DNA of 64,000 nt from Microvirga antarctica. GTDB lineage: Bacteria > Pseudomonadota > Alphaproteobacteria > Rhizobiales > Beijerinckiaceae. The position numbers were made by a program, and so were the translations under genes. Positions 29,814-39,571 of this stretch are shown here, piece after piece (within the stretch, counting starts at the first letter, position 1; each line of letters opens with the position of its first letter). Below the pieces are notes generated by a model, which ran no database searches, was not told the origin of the DNA, and was given only the letters and a program-made list of their open reading frames with translations. The stretch covers positions 744,001-808,000 of the forward strand of contig NZ_JAGEMM010000002.1 in the NCBI RefSeq assembly GCF_017921815.1, in the 5' to 3' direction.

Positions 29814-30704
29814 ATGGCCGTGCGCGCGAACTGGAAGGGGTTTCTGAAAGTCGGCGAGTTGTCCTGTCCGGTAGCCCTCTATACCGCGGCCTCGAGTTCG
29901 GACCGGATCGCCTTCCACACGCTCAATCGGAAAACAGGCCACCGGGTCCGCCGCCAGTTCGTGGATCCGGAAACGGGAAAACCGGTCGGGGCGGACGAGC
30001 AAGTGAAGGGCTATGAGACCGGTAAGGGCGAATACGTGATGCTGGAGCCGGACGAGATTGCGGCGGCTGTCCCTGACAGTGACAAGACCCTGAATGTCGA
30101 GGCGTTTGTAGCCTGCAGCGATATCGATGACGTCTATTTCGACCGTCCCTATTATCTCACCCCGAGCAGCCCGGCAGCCCAGGAGGCCTTTGCGCTGATC
30201 CGGGAGGGCATGCGAGCGGGCAATGTGGCGGCGCTAGCGCGCACGGTTCTGTTCCGTCGGGTTCGGACGGTGCTGATCCGGGTCCACGACGAGGGGTTGA
30301 TCGCCACGACGTTGAATTTCGACTACGAAATCCGCTCGTCGAAAGACGCGTTCGACGACATCCCGGCAATGAAGATCGAGGGCGAGATGCTCGATCTCGC
30401 CAAGCATATCATTGCCACCAAGCGCGGCACCTTCGACCCCGCCGCTTTCGATGATCGCTACGAGAGCGCGCTCGCGGATCTTGTGCGCGCCAAGCGCGAG
30501 AGCAAGCCCTTCGCCCGTCCCTCGGCCAAGCCCGAGGCGAAGGTCATCGACCTGATGGAGGCCCTGCGGAAGAGCGCGGGGGCTGCAGGAGCTGCCGGCA
30601 AGGGTGCTAAAAAATCAGCCGCATCGTCTTCCGGTAAGGCCAAAGCCAAGGCCCCCGCCAAGCGCGCAGCGGCGTCCGCCGCGCCGAAGCGAAAGGCCGG
30701 ATGA
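29814..30704 (+). CDS. ku: Ku protein (NHEJ end-binding), copy 1
   Basis: A 296-residue bacterial Ku homodimer subunit that rings DNA ends and recruits LigD. The start WKGFLKVGELSCPVALYTA and the core FHTLNRKTGHRVRRQFVDPETGKPV, VKGYETGKGEYV and YFDRPYYLTP are classical. The C-terminal ~50 residues form a Lys/Ala-rich tail (AKAKAPAKRAAASAAPKRK), typical of tails that bind DNA or LigD. GGAGG precedes ATG 29814. It converges with a second, clearly different ku gene only 18 bases away. Confidence 0.96.
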   Translation: MAVRANWKGFLKVGELSCPVALYTAASSSDRIAFHTLNRKTGHRVRRQFVDPETGKPVGADEQVKGYETGKGEYVMLEPDEIAAAVPDSDKTLNVEAFVACSDIDDVYFDRPYYLTPSSPAAQEAFALIREGMRAGNVAALARTVLFRRVRTVLIRVHDEGLIATTLNFDYEIRSSKDAFDDIPAMKIEGEMLDLAKHIIATKRGTFDPAAFDDRYESALADLVRAKRESKPFARPSAKPEAKVIDLMEALRKSAGAAGAAGKGAKKSAASSSGKAKAKAPAKRAAASAAPKRKAG

Positions 30705-30722
30705 TGGCTCGCGAAAAGCCAC

Positions 30723-31541
30723 TCACTTTCGCTTGGGCGGCGCCTTCTTGCCTGTTTCTGCAGCGAGACTTTTCTTCAGCGCATCCATGATGTTGACCAC
30801 GTTGTTCGGGCGCTCCGGTCCGGGCTTTTTCCGCGCCGCGGGCTTTCCGCCGCGTTTGGACTTGGCGGCGATAATGTCCTTCAGTTTCAATTGGACCGGA
30901 TCACGCACCATGGCCGGATCCCACTTGCGCGAGCGTTCCTTGATCAAGGTGGTGACCATGGCTTTCAGGGGCGGCTCGACTTTCACCTTCTCGATCTCGT
31001 CGAAATACACATCCTCCTTCCGGACCTCGTCGCCATAGCGCAGGGTCCACAGGACGATCCCGTTGTCGCGGGGTTCGAGCATGACAGCGCGCTCCCGGCG
31101 GTAGAGGACCACCCGCGAGATCCCCACCATATCCGTGGCCTTCATCGCCTCGCGGACGACGGAATAGGCCTCCCGGGCCACGGAATCCGCGGGCATGAGG
31201 TAGTGCGGACGGTCGTACCAGATCCACTCGATCGAATCTTTCGGCACGAACATGTCGATTTCGATCGTCCGGGTGCTTTCGAGTTTTACGGCCTCGAGTT
31301 CGTCGTCCTCGAGGATCACGTATTCATTCTCGCCAACCTCGTAGCCCTTGACCTCATCGTCTCCCTCGACCACCGCGCCGGTCTCTGAATCCACATAGCG
31401 GCTTTCGATCCGGTTGCCGGTGGCGCGGTTGAGGGTGTGAAATTTGACCTTCTCGCCCTCGGAGACGGCCGGTGTCATGGTAACGGCGCATGTCACGAAT
31501 GACAGCTTCAGGTAGCCCTTCCAGAATGTCTTCGGTGCCAT
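30723..31541 (-). CDS. ku: Ku protein (NHEJ end-binding), copy 2
   Basis: A 272-residue Ku paralogue: WKGYLKLSFVTCAVTMTPA, FHTLNRATGNRIESRYVDSETG, DEVKGYEVGENEYVILEDDELEAVKLESTRTI and YDRPHYLMPADSVAREA are recognisable. It differs from copy 1 in much of its length, so this is old divergence and not a recent duplication. The basic tail is shorter (GKKAPPKRK). It is divergent from ligD (150 bases between starts), so the two may share a regulatory region. Heterodimerisation with copy 1 is possible but cannot be judged here. Confidence 0.95.
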   Translation of the reverse strand: MAPKTFWKGYLKLSFVTCAVTMTPAVSEGEKVKFHTLNRATGNRIESRYVDSETGAVVEGDDEVKGYEVGENEYVILEDDELEAVKLESTRTIEIDMFVPKDSIEWIWYDRPHYLMPADSVAREAYSVVREAMKATDMVGISRVVLYRRERAVMLEPRDNGIVLWTLRYGDEVRKEDVYFDEIEKVKVEPPLKAMVTTLIKERSRKWDPAMVRDPVQLKLKDIIAAKSKRGGKPAARKKPGPERPNNVVNIMDALKKSLAAETGKKAPPKRK

Positions 31542-31691
31542 GGTGTCCCTCAGCCTGCGCGGTCACAGACGCACAACCAGGGACCGGGATCATCGTTCCT
31601 GGGCGTCCCGAACTGCCAGAACCAACGCCACCCTCGCGGCGTTACTGCATGCCGCTCGCGCAAGGGCGATGACAAAACGGGGTGACGCTTC

Positions 31692-34370
31692 GTGTCAGGC
31701 AACAGCAAACTCTCAACCTATCGGGCAAAGCGCGATTTCACGAAGACCAGTGAGCCGAGCGGCGAGGCGGGCGGAGCCCACGCCAGCGGCGGCCGGTTTG
31801 TCATCCAGAAACATGCGGCCACCCGTCTCCATTATGACCTGCGTCTCGAGATGGATGGCGTGTTCAAATCCTGGGCCGTGACCCGCGGTCCGTCGCTCGA
31901 CCCGCATGACAAGCGTCTGGCCGTCGAGGTCGAAGACCATCCCCTTGAGTATGGTGACTTCGAAGGCACCATCCCGAAAGGCGAGTATGGCGGCGGAACG
32001 GTGCAGCTCTGGGATCGCGGGTTCTGGGAGCCCGACGGGGAGGGCACTCCCGAAGAACAACTGGCCAAAGGCGACTTCAAGTTTACCCTCCAAGGCGACC
32101 GGCTCCATGGCGGCTGGGTGCTGGTGCGCATGAAGAAAGACCGCAACGGCGGCAAGCGGACGAACTGGCTCCTGATCAAGCATCGGGACTCGTTCAGCAG
32201 TGACGGTAATGGCGAGGCTGTTCTCAAGGACGATCAATCCGTCGCCTCTGGCCGTTCGATGGCGGATATCGCTGCCGGCAAGGGCAAGGGTCCGACGCCC
32301 TTCATGCTGTCCGGGAAAAAGGCGGCCGGCCCGGATGCCGTTTGGGACAGCAGCCAGGGCCTGGCAGCCAGCGAACGGGAAAAGGGGGCCGCGACGTCCA
32401 AGACCTTGCGGCGCGCTCCACCGAAATCCAAGGCCGCGGCGTCAACATCGCTGCCAGACTTCATCCCGCCCCAGCTCTGTGAGCCGGTGGAGCGCCCGCC
32501 CTCTGGCGACGGCTGGGCGCACGAGATCAAGTTCGACGGCTATCGGATGCAGCTGCGGATTGCCGGCGGACAGGCCACCCTGAAAACCCGCAAGGGTCTC
32601 GACTGGACGGCGAAGTTCGGGGCGATCGCGCGGGCAGCCAGCGGGTTGCCGGATGCGATCATCGACGGCGAGATCGTTGCTCTCGACCATGACGGCGCTC
32701 CGGATTTCGCGGCCCTTCAGGCCGCTTTGTCGGAAGGCGAAACCGACGATCTCATTTTTTATGGGTTCGACCTCCTCTATGACGTCGGGCGGGACCTGCG
32801 GTCCGAGTCCTTGGCAGATCGGAAAATCCGCCTGGAGGCGTTGCTGCAAGGGCTGGACAAGGTGCCGGCGACGCTGATCCGCTTTGTCGAGCATTTCGAG
32901 ACCGGCGGCGACGCCGTGCTGCAATCGGCCTGCCGCCTCTCGCTGGAGGGCATCGTATCCAAGCGGCTGGATGCGCCCTATCGCTCGGGCCGCACCAAAA
33001 GCTGGACGAAAGCCAAGTGTCGCGCCGGCCACGAAGTCGTCATCGGCGGGTGGACAACGACGCAGGGAAAGTTTCGCTCGCTCCTTGCAGGGGTCCACCG
33101 GGGCGATCATTTCGTCTATCTCGGTCGGGTCGGGACCGGCTTTAGCGCGGCCAAGGTCAAACCTCTTCTGGAGGCTTTGCGGGCGACGGAATCGACTGTC
33201 TCGCCTTTCACTGGGATCGGTGCGCCGAAAAAGGACGCGAACACCCACTGGACCAAGCCTGACCTCGTGGCCGAGATCGAATTCGCGGGCTGGACAGGCG
33301 CGGGGATGGTTCGCCAGGCAGCCTTCAAGGGGCTGCGGGCGGACAAGCCTGCGGCCGAGGTCGAAGCGGAGAGGCCCGCAAGTGCCGCGGCCACGGAGGT
33401 GCCGGAACCGGCAGCGCCGCGGTCCCCCGCAAAGTCGCGGACGGGAAAGTCCGGAAAGGCCGTGGTCATGGGAGTCACGATTTCCAGCCCCGACAAGGCG
33501 CTCTGGCCGGATGCGGGGGACGGCGTTCCGGTCAGCAAGCGCGATCTTGCCGCTTATTTCGAGGCGGTCGGCGCCTGGATGATGCCGCATCTGCACGGCC
33601 GGCCCTGCTCGATCATCCGGGCCCCTGACGGGCTGGGAGGCGAACAGTTCTTCCAGCGCCATGCCATGCCCGGAACCTCCAACCTCCTCGAACTCGTCAC
33701 CGTGTTCGGAGACAAGAAGCCCTACCTTCAGATCGACAGGATCGAGGGGCTTGCGGCCGTTGCGCAAGTGGCCGGCATGGAGCTGCATCCCTCGAACTGT
33801 CGCCCCGGCGAACCCGAGATCCCCGGACGTCTCGTCTTCGACCTCGATCCGGGCCCCGGCGTCGCCTTCTCGACCGTCGTGGAGGCCGCCAAGGCCCTGC
33901 GGACGCGGTTGGACGACCTCGGCCTTACCAGTTTCTGCAAGACCACGGGCGGGAAGGGGCTGCATGTGGTGACGCCTCTTGCGTCAACCGGGCGTCGCAA
34001 GTCGACTTGGCCCGACGCCAAAACTTTCGCCCGTGAGGTCTGCCTCCGGCTGGCGAAGGACGAGCCGCAGCGATACGTGGTCAACATGGCCAAGAAGCTT
34101 CGAGAAGGTCGCATCTTTCTCGACTATCTGCGCAATGACCGCATGGCGACCGCCGTTTCCCCGCTGTCCCCCCGTGCGAGGCCCGGAGCCCTCGTATCGA
34201 TGCCCCTCACATGGGCGCAAGTGAAGGCGGATCTCGACCCGGCCCGCTACACGATCCGTTCGGTTCCGACGCTGATCGGGAAAAGCAAGGCTTGGGCGGA
34301 GTATGGCGACAGCGAAGGGTCGCTCGAAGACGCCATCAAGAAACTCGGTAAAGCAAGGCTTGCGGCCTGA
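31692..34370 (+). CDS. ligD: Three-domain DNA ligase D (phosphoesterase-ligase-polymerase)
   Basis: An 892-residue NHEJ protein. Residues about 30-165 form the 3'-phosphoesterase domain ([34 protein letters not shown]). Residues about 255-550 form the ATP-dependent ligase with nucleophile Lys280 in HEIKFDGYR, plus [20 protein letters not shown]. Residues about 605-890 form the archaeo-eukaryotic primase-type polymerase, with LVFDLDPG providing metal aspartates and [10 protein letters not shown]. The start is GTG 31692 with GGGG upstream. The domain order is the usual PE-Lig-Pol of rhizobial LigD. A second ligase gene follows after 24 bases. Confidence 0.96.
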   Translation: MSGNSKLSTYRAKRDFTKTSEPSGEAGGAHASGGRFVIQKHAATRLHYDLRLEMDGVFKSWAVTRGPSLDPHDKRLAVEVEDHPLEYGDFEGTIPKGEYGGGTVQLWDRGFWEPDGEGTPEEQLAKGDFKFTLQGDRLHGGWVLVRMKKDRNGGKRTNWLLIKHRDSFSSDGNGEAVLKDDQSVASGRSMADIAAGKGKGPTPFMLSGKKAAGPDAVWDSSQGLAASEREKGAATSKTLRRAPPKSKAAASTSLPDFIPPQLCEPVERPPSGDGWAHEIKFDGYRMQLRIAGGQATLKTRKGLDWTAKFGAIARAASGLPDAIIDGEIVALDHDGAPDFAALQAALSEGETDDLIFYGFDLLYDVGRDLRSESLADRKIRLEALLQGLDKVPATLIRFVEHFETGGDAVLQSACRLSLEGIVSKRLDAPYRSGRTKSWTKAKCRAGHEVVIGGWTTTQGKFRSLLAGVHRGDHFVYLGRVGTGFSAAKVKPLLEALRATESTVSPFTGIGAPKKDANTHWTKPDLVAEIEFAGWTGAGMVRQAAFKGLRADKPAAEVEAERPASAAATEVPEPAAPRSPAKSRTGKSGKAVVMGVTISSPDKALWPDAGDGVPVSKRDLAAYFEAVGAWMMPHLHGRPCSIIRAPDGLGGEQFFQRHAMPGTSNLLELVTVFGDKKPYLQIDRIEGLAAVAQVAGMELHPSNCRPGEPEIPGRLVFDLDPGPGVAFSTVVEAAKALRTRLDDLGLTSFCKTTGGKGLHVVTPLASTGRRKSTWPDAKTFAREVCLRLAKDEPQRYVVNMAKKLREGRIFLDYLRNDRMATAVSPLSPRARPGALVSMPLTWAQVKADLDPARYTIRSVPTLIGKSKAWAEYGDSEGSLEDAIKKLGKARLAA

Positions 34371-34394
34371 GACGGCTCTGAGAGAGGACACCCT

Positions 34395-35456
34395 GTGTCA
34401 CCACGTTCGTCAAAAACCGCAACGGCGTCGCCATCCGAGACACCGTTTGCGCTACCGCTTGACACTCCTCCCATGGAGGCCAAGTCCGCGCCAGAGCTGC
34501 CGGAGGAGGACGGGCCCTGGCAATATGAGCCGAAATGGGACGGCTTTCGCTGCCTCGCCTTCAAGAACGGCGACGCGGTCGAGCTGCGGGCAAAGTCGGG
34601 AAAGCCCCTGGGGCGCTATTTTCCCGAAGTCGTCAGCATGCTGAGGGACATCCGTCCACGCAGCTTCGTCCTCGACGGCGAGCTGCTGATCGAACAGGAC
34701 GGCGCGCTCGCTTTCGATGCCCTGCAGATGCGCCTTCACCCGGCCGAAAGTCGGATCCGGACCCTCTCGGCTTCCACGCCTGCGCGTCTGACCGTCTTCG
34801 ATATGCTGATCTGTCCAGATGGAGGTGAGACATGGCGGGATGCGCTCGACGTGCGCCGGAAGGCGCTCGAGGCCTTCATGAGCGAGGCTGCTCTGCCGGA
34901 GAGACTTGTCCTGTCGCCTTCAACCGACGATCGAGCCATCGCGGCCGAATGGCTTGAAGGCTCTCTCGACGGCCAGACGGATGGGGTTGTGGCCAAACGG
35001 CTTCGCAGCCCTTACGAGCCTGGCCAGAGAACGATGATCAAGGTCAAGCGCCTCAGAACGGCGGACTGCGTCGTCGGGGGCTTCCGCTACGAAAGTGCCA
35101 GCCGGAATGTCGGATCGCTCCTCCTGGGGCTCTACAACGATGCGGGCAAGCTCGACCATGTGGGTTTCACCTCGACCATTCCGGCTGCGGAGCGGGCCGA
35201 GCTGACCCGCAGGCTTGAGGCGCTGCGCGAGCCTCCGGGCTTCACGGGCAAGGCGCCGGGTGGGCCGAGCCGGTGGAGCACGGAGCGAAGCAGCGAATGG
35301 CAGCCTTTGCGACCGGAACTCGTGGTCGAGGTTCGGTTCGATCACGTCACAGGCAATCGCTTTCGCCACGGAACGAAATTGCTAAGATGGCGGCCGGACA
35401 AGCGTCCCGATCAATGCTTGTTGGATCAAATCGAGCCGCCCGGCATGCCTGTCTAG
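34395..35456 (+). CDS. Stand-alone ATP-dependent DNA ligase (LigC-like)
   Basis: A 353-residue ligase with the nucleotidyltransferase motif EPKWDGFRCLAF (catalytic Lys in motif I near residue 47), RYFPEVV, DGELLIEQDG (motif III-like), DGVVAKRL (motif IV) and IKVKRLRTADCVVGGF (motif V), then an OB domain ending near RFRHGTKLLRWRPDK. It lacks the phosphoesterase and polymerase domains. The start is GTG 34395 with AGAGGA upstream, 24 bases after ligD, so it is probably in the same operon and contributes a second ligase to end joining or base excision repair. Confidence 0.93.
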   Translation: MSPRSSKTATASPSETPFALPLDTPPMEAKSAPELPEEDGPWQYEPKWDGFRCLAFKNGDAVELRAKSGKPLGRYFPEVVSMLRDIRPRSFVLDGELLIEQDGALAFDALQMRLHPAESRIRTLSASTPARLTVFDMLICPDGGETWRDALDVRRKALEAFMSEAALPERLVLSPSTDDRAIAAEWLEGSLDGQTDGVVAKRLRSPYEPGQRTMIKVKRLRTADCVVGGFRYESASRNVGSLLLGLYNDAGKLDHVGFTSTIPAAERAELTRRLEALREPPGFTGKAPGGPSRWSTERSSEWQPLRPELVVEVRFDHVTGNRFRHGTKLLRWRPDKRPDQCLLDQIEPPGMPV

Positions 35457-35801
35457 CTTGACTAAACCATTGTCCGGCCACGCTTGTTTTCAGCGGCAGA
35501 ATCACTTTTTCGAACTTCCGCGCTGCCGAGCGGCTGCTCATATGGCAAGCGAAAAAACCATCTCTTAAGCGGTAATACCTCAGGAAAATTGTCAAATCAG
35601 GCCCGTCATGCCAGTGTTTTTTGGCACCCAGATGCCGAAGTTGTTCTGTCGAAGGTCTTCAGAATACGCCGCAAGCGTCCCTCCCCAGTGAGTTTCTCTA
35701 GGGAAGGGTGCTGCGTATTCTAAATTATATTTCGTCGAATTGATTTGTGCGTGTCTGACCTGTGCTCACATCGAGTTCGTGGTGCGCGAGGGGAATTGCA
35801 C
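35457..35801. other. 345-base intergenic region between the ligase and peroxidase genes
   Basis: No gene of substance was found. A 79-residue frame at 35484-35723 lacks support. The 3' half contains the long hairpin at 35661-35721, then an AT-rich stretch (TAAATTATATTTCGTCG) and the ribosome binding site GAGGGG of the peroxidase gene. Confidence 0.5.
35661..35721. repeat. Long imperfect hairpin upstream of the peroxidase gene
   Basis: Outer arms AGAATACGCCGCA (35661-35673) and TGCTGCGTATTCT (35709-35721) pair at 12 of 13 positions. Inside, CCCTCCC around 35679-35685 can pair with GGGAAGGG at 35701-35708 with a bulge. It could terminate the ligD operon or be a regulator or phase-controlling site ahead of the peroxidase gene. 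Confidence 0.6.
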
Positions 35802-38800
35802 ATGTCATCCGGAATCTCGGCAAACTTTGCCTCAAGCCTCATCGCCCGCGATCCGACCGGCATCGGCAACAACATCGCCAACCCGCTTTGGGGATCCGCC
35901 GGCGATTTCTATGTCCGAGTGACGCCTGACAGCTATCTCGATGGCGCGGGCCAGATGTCGCTGACGCCGATCCCGCGCGTCATCAGCGACCAGATTCTCG
36001 CGCAGCCGAAGGATGGCTTCGGGAATGACGTCAACCTGCCGAATGCCGCAGAGACCAACGAATTCTTCCAGTTTTTCGGGCAGTTTCTCACCCACGACGT
36101 CGCTGAGGCCGCAGGCAGCCCGAGCGTAGACGCGCCGGTCAATCTCGCCGGGCTGCCGTTTCCGTTCATCCGCACGCCGTTCACGCTCGTCAACGGGGTT
36201 CGCCAGCAGCAGACGACCGAGACCAGCTTCCTCGATCTGTCGACCGTCTACGGCGTCAACCAGACCATGCTCGACCTGTTGCGCGACGATGTGAACGGGG
36301 TCCAGGGCGCCAGGCTTCTCACATCTGGCGATTCCGAGGATCTGCTTCCCACCTTTGCCCAGGTCGCCGCCGATTCCGGTCAGACGATCGATCAGGTCCG
36401 CACCATCAACAACGGCCTGACCGCTCTCGGAGGGTTTGCGCCCACGCTCTTCGTGACGGGCGACGACCGCACCAACCAGAGCGCGGCGCTGCTCACGCAT
36501 CACACCTTGTGGGCGCGCGAACATAACTGGCAGGTCGATCGCCTCGCGCAGGAGTTTCCGAGCTGGACTCAGGAGCAGCTCTTCCAGGCTGCCCGGGCCA
36601 TCACGGAAGCCGAATGGCAGCATATCGTCTATTCGGAATATCTGCCGAAGCTTCTCGGTGCCGGCGCGGTTGGCGCCTATACGGGCTATAAATCCGATGT
36701 GAACCCGTCGGTCATCAACGAATGGACGACGGTCGCTTTCCGCTTCGGTCATGACCAGTCGAGCAACGTGCTCGATATTCTGGCCGAGAATGGCACCTCG
36801 AACGGGGCCTTCACCCTCGCTCAGTCCTTCGAACTGGCGAACGCGTCGAACGCGATCCGCAATGGTGCCAGTCTCGACGAGTGGGTGCGCGGTCAGTTGG
36901 CGCATCAGACGCAGGAGATCGACGGCAAGGTCGTTGAAGGCAACCGCAATCTGCTCTTCGGCCAAAGCAACGGCAACGGCACCGGGGCCAGCATCGATCT
37001 GACAGTGCTGGACACCCAGCGCGGCCGCGATCATGGCGTGGGCGATTACAATACCCTCCGGGCAGGGCTCGGTCTTTCGACCTATACCAGCTTCGACACG
37101 TTTGCCGCGGAGAACGGCGTCGACAGCGCGACGCTGGCTGCGCTCAAGTTGGTTTATGCCAACGATATCACCAAGCTGGATTCCATCATCGGCGGTCTGC
37201 TTGAGAGGCATGTCAGCGGTTCGCAACTCGGAGTGACCTTCACCGACCTCACGAGCAAGCAGTTCGAAAACCTGCGCGACGGCGACCGGTTCTACTACGA
37301 GAATCGCCTCAGCGGCGAGACGAGCCTGCTGAACGAGATCAAATCCACTTCTCTGGCCGACATCATCGGCCGCACCAGCGGCATCACATATGTCTACCAC
37401 GACGCCTTCGCGTCCCATCAGCGCATCGGCGGCACCGAGGGCGGCGAGTCGCTCAACGGGACTTCCAAGAAAGATCTGATGATGGGTTACGGCGGCGACG
37501 ACGCCGCCAGCGGCGGCAACGGCGACGATGATCTCCATGGCGGGGCCGGGCACGACAGCCTCTTTGGCGGTGCGGGAAGCGACTGGCTCGACGGCGAGGC
37601 TGACGACGACATCCTGGAAGGCGGCGCCGGCGCCGATCGTATCGACGGCGGGGCAGGCAACGACACGGCGAGCTACGCGGGCTCGACGGCGGTGGCCATC
37701 GATCTGGCGGCCGGCACAGCCTCAAGCGGTGACGCGACCGGTGATACCCTCACGTCCATCGAAAATCTGATTGGCGGCTCGGGAGCCGACAGCTTGCGCG
37801 GAAACGGCGGCAACAACAGTCTCGCGGGCGGCGCAGGCGGCGACACCCTTGACGGCGGCAACGGCAACGATACCGCCGTTTACCGCGGTTCTGCGGCGGT
37901 CTTCGTCGACCTTGCTGCGGGCAAGGCCTCGGGCGGAGAAGCCACCGGCGACGTTCTGATTTCGATTGAGAACATCGTCGGCGGCGACGGGGCCGACTCG
38001 CTTCGCGGCGATGCCGGCAACAACCATCTCAGCGGCGGCGGCGGATACGATCTCCTCGAGGGCGGCGCGGGAGCCGACACCCTCGACGGTGGCAGCGGCA
38101 TCGACACCGTCACCTATGCGAGCGCGAAAACGGCTGTCTATATGGATCTTATGACCGGAAGTGCCTCCGGCAGCCAGACCGGTGCGGATGTGCTGATTGG
38201 CATTGAAAACCTGATCGGCGGCGCCGGATCCGACCGGCTCTTCGGCGACGACGGGGTCAATTCCCTCACCGGCGGCGCCGGCAACGATTACCTGATCGGC
38301 CGCGGCGGTGCGGACGTCATGATCGGTGGAACGGGTAACGATATCTATGTGGTCGACAACGCCCGGGATATCGTGAAGGAGATCGGCGACGGCGGGAAAG
38401 ACACCGTCCGGACGAGCGTCAGCTACACGCTGGCGCGCGGATCCGAGATCGAGAATCTCAAAGCGATCGGCACAGGCCCGTTCCGGCTGTCCGGGAACAG
38501 TTTTGATAACGCCATCGCTGGCAGCACCGGGGATGACGTCATCGGCGGCGACAGCGGCGATGACCGTCTGTCCGGTGGCGCCGGCGACGACCGCCTGGTG
38601 GGTGGCAAGGGCGCTGACAGGCTCGCCGGCGGGACCGGTAATGACACGCTCTTCGGCGGTCAGGACCGGGATATCCTGACGGGCGATTCGGGCCGGGACA
38701 TCTTCGTGTTCAATGCTCGCCCCAACAAGGCGACCAACCTCGACACCATCACGGACTTCAACGTCAGAGACGATTCCGTCTGGCTCGACAATGCGGTGTT

Positions 38801-39023
38801 CGGCAAGCTCGGGAAGGGCACCGAGGCGAAGCCGGTCGCTCTCAACAAGGCCTTTTTCACAGTCGGCAGCGAGGCCAAGGACAAGAACGACTACCTGATC
38901 TACGACAACAAAACAGGCGTCCTGTCCTACGACGCGGACGGATCGGGAGCCGGAAAGGCCATCGAGATCGCAAGCCTGAAGAAGGGTCTGAAGCTCACCT
39001 ATCACGACTTTTTCGTCATCTAG
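35802..39023 (+). CDS. Animal-type haem peroxidase with C-terminal RTX repeats
   Basis: 1073 residues. The peroxidase domain spans about 15-530: distal His98 in FGQFLTHD, the Arg/Glu segment WAREHN at 237-242, and proximal His317 in FRFGHD. From about 550 to 985 come tandem calcium-binding nonapeptides (GGxGxDxLxG, repeated blocks with NDTAVYRGSAAV-like units), then a tail with YDNKTGVLSYDADGSG close to that of the protease at 16454-17884. No signal peptide; type I secretion is inferred. Start 35802 is chosen because GAGGGG lies 9 bases upstream; the longer frame from 35745 lacks this. Some bacterial homologues oxidise Mn(II) or organic substrates; the activity here is unknown. Confidence 0.9.
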   Translation: MSSGISANFASSLIARDPTGIGNNIANPLWGSAGDFYVRVTPDSYLDGAGQMSLTPIPRVISDQILAQPKDGFGNDVNLPNAAETNEFFQFFGQFLTHDVAEAAGSPSVDAPVNLAGLPFPFIRTPFTLVNGVRQQQTTETSFLDLSTVYGVNQTMLDLLRDDVNGVQGARLLTSGDSEDLLPTFAQVAADSGQTIDQVRTINNGLTALGGFAPTLFVTGDDRTNQSAALLTHHTLWAREHNWQVDRLAQEFPSWTQEQLFQAARAITEAEWQHIVYSEYLPKLLGAGAVGAYTGYKSDVNPSVINEWTTVAFRFGHDQSSNVLDILAENGTSNGAFTLAQSFELANASNAIRNGASLDEWVRGQLAHQTQEIDGKVVEGNRNLLFGQSNGNGTGASIDLTVLDTQRGRDHGVGDYNTLRAGLGLSTYTSFDTFAAENGVDSATLAALKLVYANDITKLDSIIGGLLERHVSGSQLGVTFTDLTSKQFENLRDGDRFYYENRLSGETSLLNEIKSTSLADIIGRTSGITYVYHDAFASHQRIGGTEGGESLNGTSKKDLMMGYGGDDAASGGNGDDDLHGGAGHDSLFGGAGSDWLDGEADDDILEGGAGADRIDGGAGNDTASYAGSTAVAIDLAAGTASSGDATGDTLTSIENLIGGSGADSLRGNGGNNSLAGGAGGDTLDGGNGNDTAVYRGSAAVFVDLAAGKASGGEATGDVLISIENIVGGDGADSLRGDAGNNHLSGGGGYDLLEGGAGADTLDGGSGIDTVTYASAKTAVYMDLMTGSASGSQTGADVLIGIENLIGGAGSDRLFGDDGVNSLTGGAGNDYLIGRGGADVMIGGTGNDIYVVDNARDIVKEIGDGGKDTVRTSVSYTLARGSEIENLKAIGTGPFRLSGNSFDNAIAGSTGDDVIGGDSGDDRLSGGAGDDRLVGGKGADRLAGGTGNDTLFGGQDRDILTGDSGRDIFVFNARPNKATNLDTITDFNVRDDSVWLDNAVFGKLGKGTEAKPVALNKAFFTVGSEAKDKNDYLIYDNKTGVLSYDADGSGAGKAIEIASLKKGLKLTYHDFFVI

Positions 39024-39114
39024 GCGGACGAGGCTGAGCGCGACCGGGTGCGGCAAGGCGCCGTCTGCTTGACCATTGGACGGTATCGAACAGACGCACT
39101 TGAGGCCGTTGTGG

Positions 39115-39453
39115 TCAGATAGCCTTTGCGCCGAGGGTGGCGCACCAATGGGCGAGCCGCTCCTTGAGGATGCCGTCCCTCACGTACGCGAGCGTTTCCT
39201 CATCCTCGAGACGCTCCACCTCTTCAAACACAAAGCTTTCGGCTCCGTGGGTCGTCCACGCAGCCTGAAGAGCCCGCTGGGGCTGCGCGCCCTGAGCGAG
39301 GCTGAACCAGATCCGGTTCTGTATGGTGGCGAGATCGGGAGCCCGTCCGACCCATTGGTCTCCGGTCGGAATGCAGCGCACCACGTAAATTCCCGGGGCC
39401 GTTTTCCGCTCCTTGTAGGCAGCGGTAGCCGCTTTTCGATCAGCGCTTTTCAT
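39115..39453 (-). CDS. GIY-YIG nuclease family protein
   Basis: A 112-residue small protein. The start GIYVVRCIPTGDQWVGRAPDLATIQNRIWFSL fits a degenerate GIY-YIG domain (GIYVV near residue 21 and QWVG, with Arg nearby and Glu further on in FVFEEVERLEDEE). The second tyrosine of the YIG part is replaced by Trp-Val. Such small proteins are common in alphaproteobacteria and many may not cleave DNA. It sits between the peroxidase and DUF2239 genes, on the opposite strand, with its stop 91 bases after the peroxidase stop. Confidence 0.7.
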   Translation of the reverse strand: MKSADRKAATAAYKERKTAPGIYVVRCIPTGDQWVGRAPDLATIQNRIWFSLAQGAQPQRALQAAWTTHGAESFVFEEVERLEDEETLAYVRDGILKERLAHWCATLGAKAI

Positions 39454-39571
39454 GGTCCGTGTCCTCTTTCACGGCGGAGAAAGCTTCGCCGTGACTTCGA
39501 TTAACATCCGGGTAATATTGACGCAACGACTGAATCAGGGTCATGATGGAAATGTCACCGGAGACTCCGCC

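Noticed and set aside
32442..33965. A 507-codon minus-strand frame inside ligD
   Set aside because: Opposite a highly conserved ligase/polymerase gene; composition is that of an antisense shadow in a GC-rich genome.
35832..37553. A 573-codon minus-strand frame inside the peroxidase gene
   Set aside because: Antisense shadow of the peroxidase domain with no recognisable domain.
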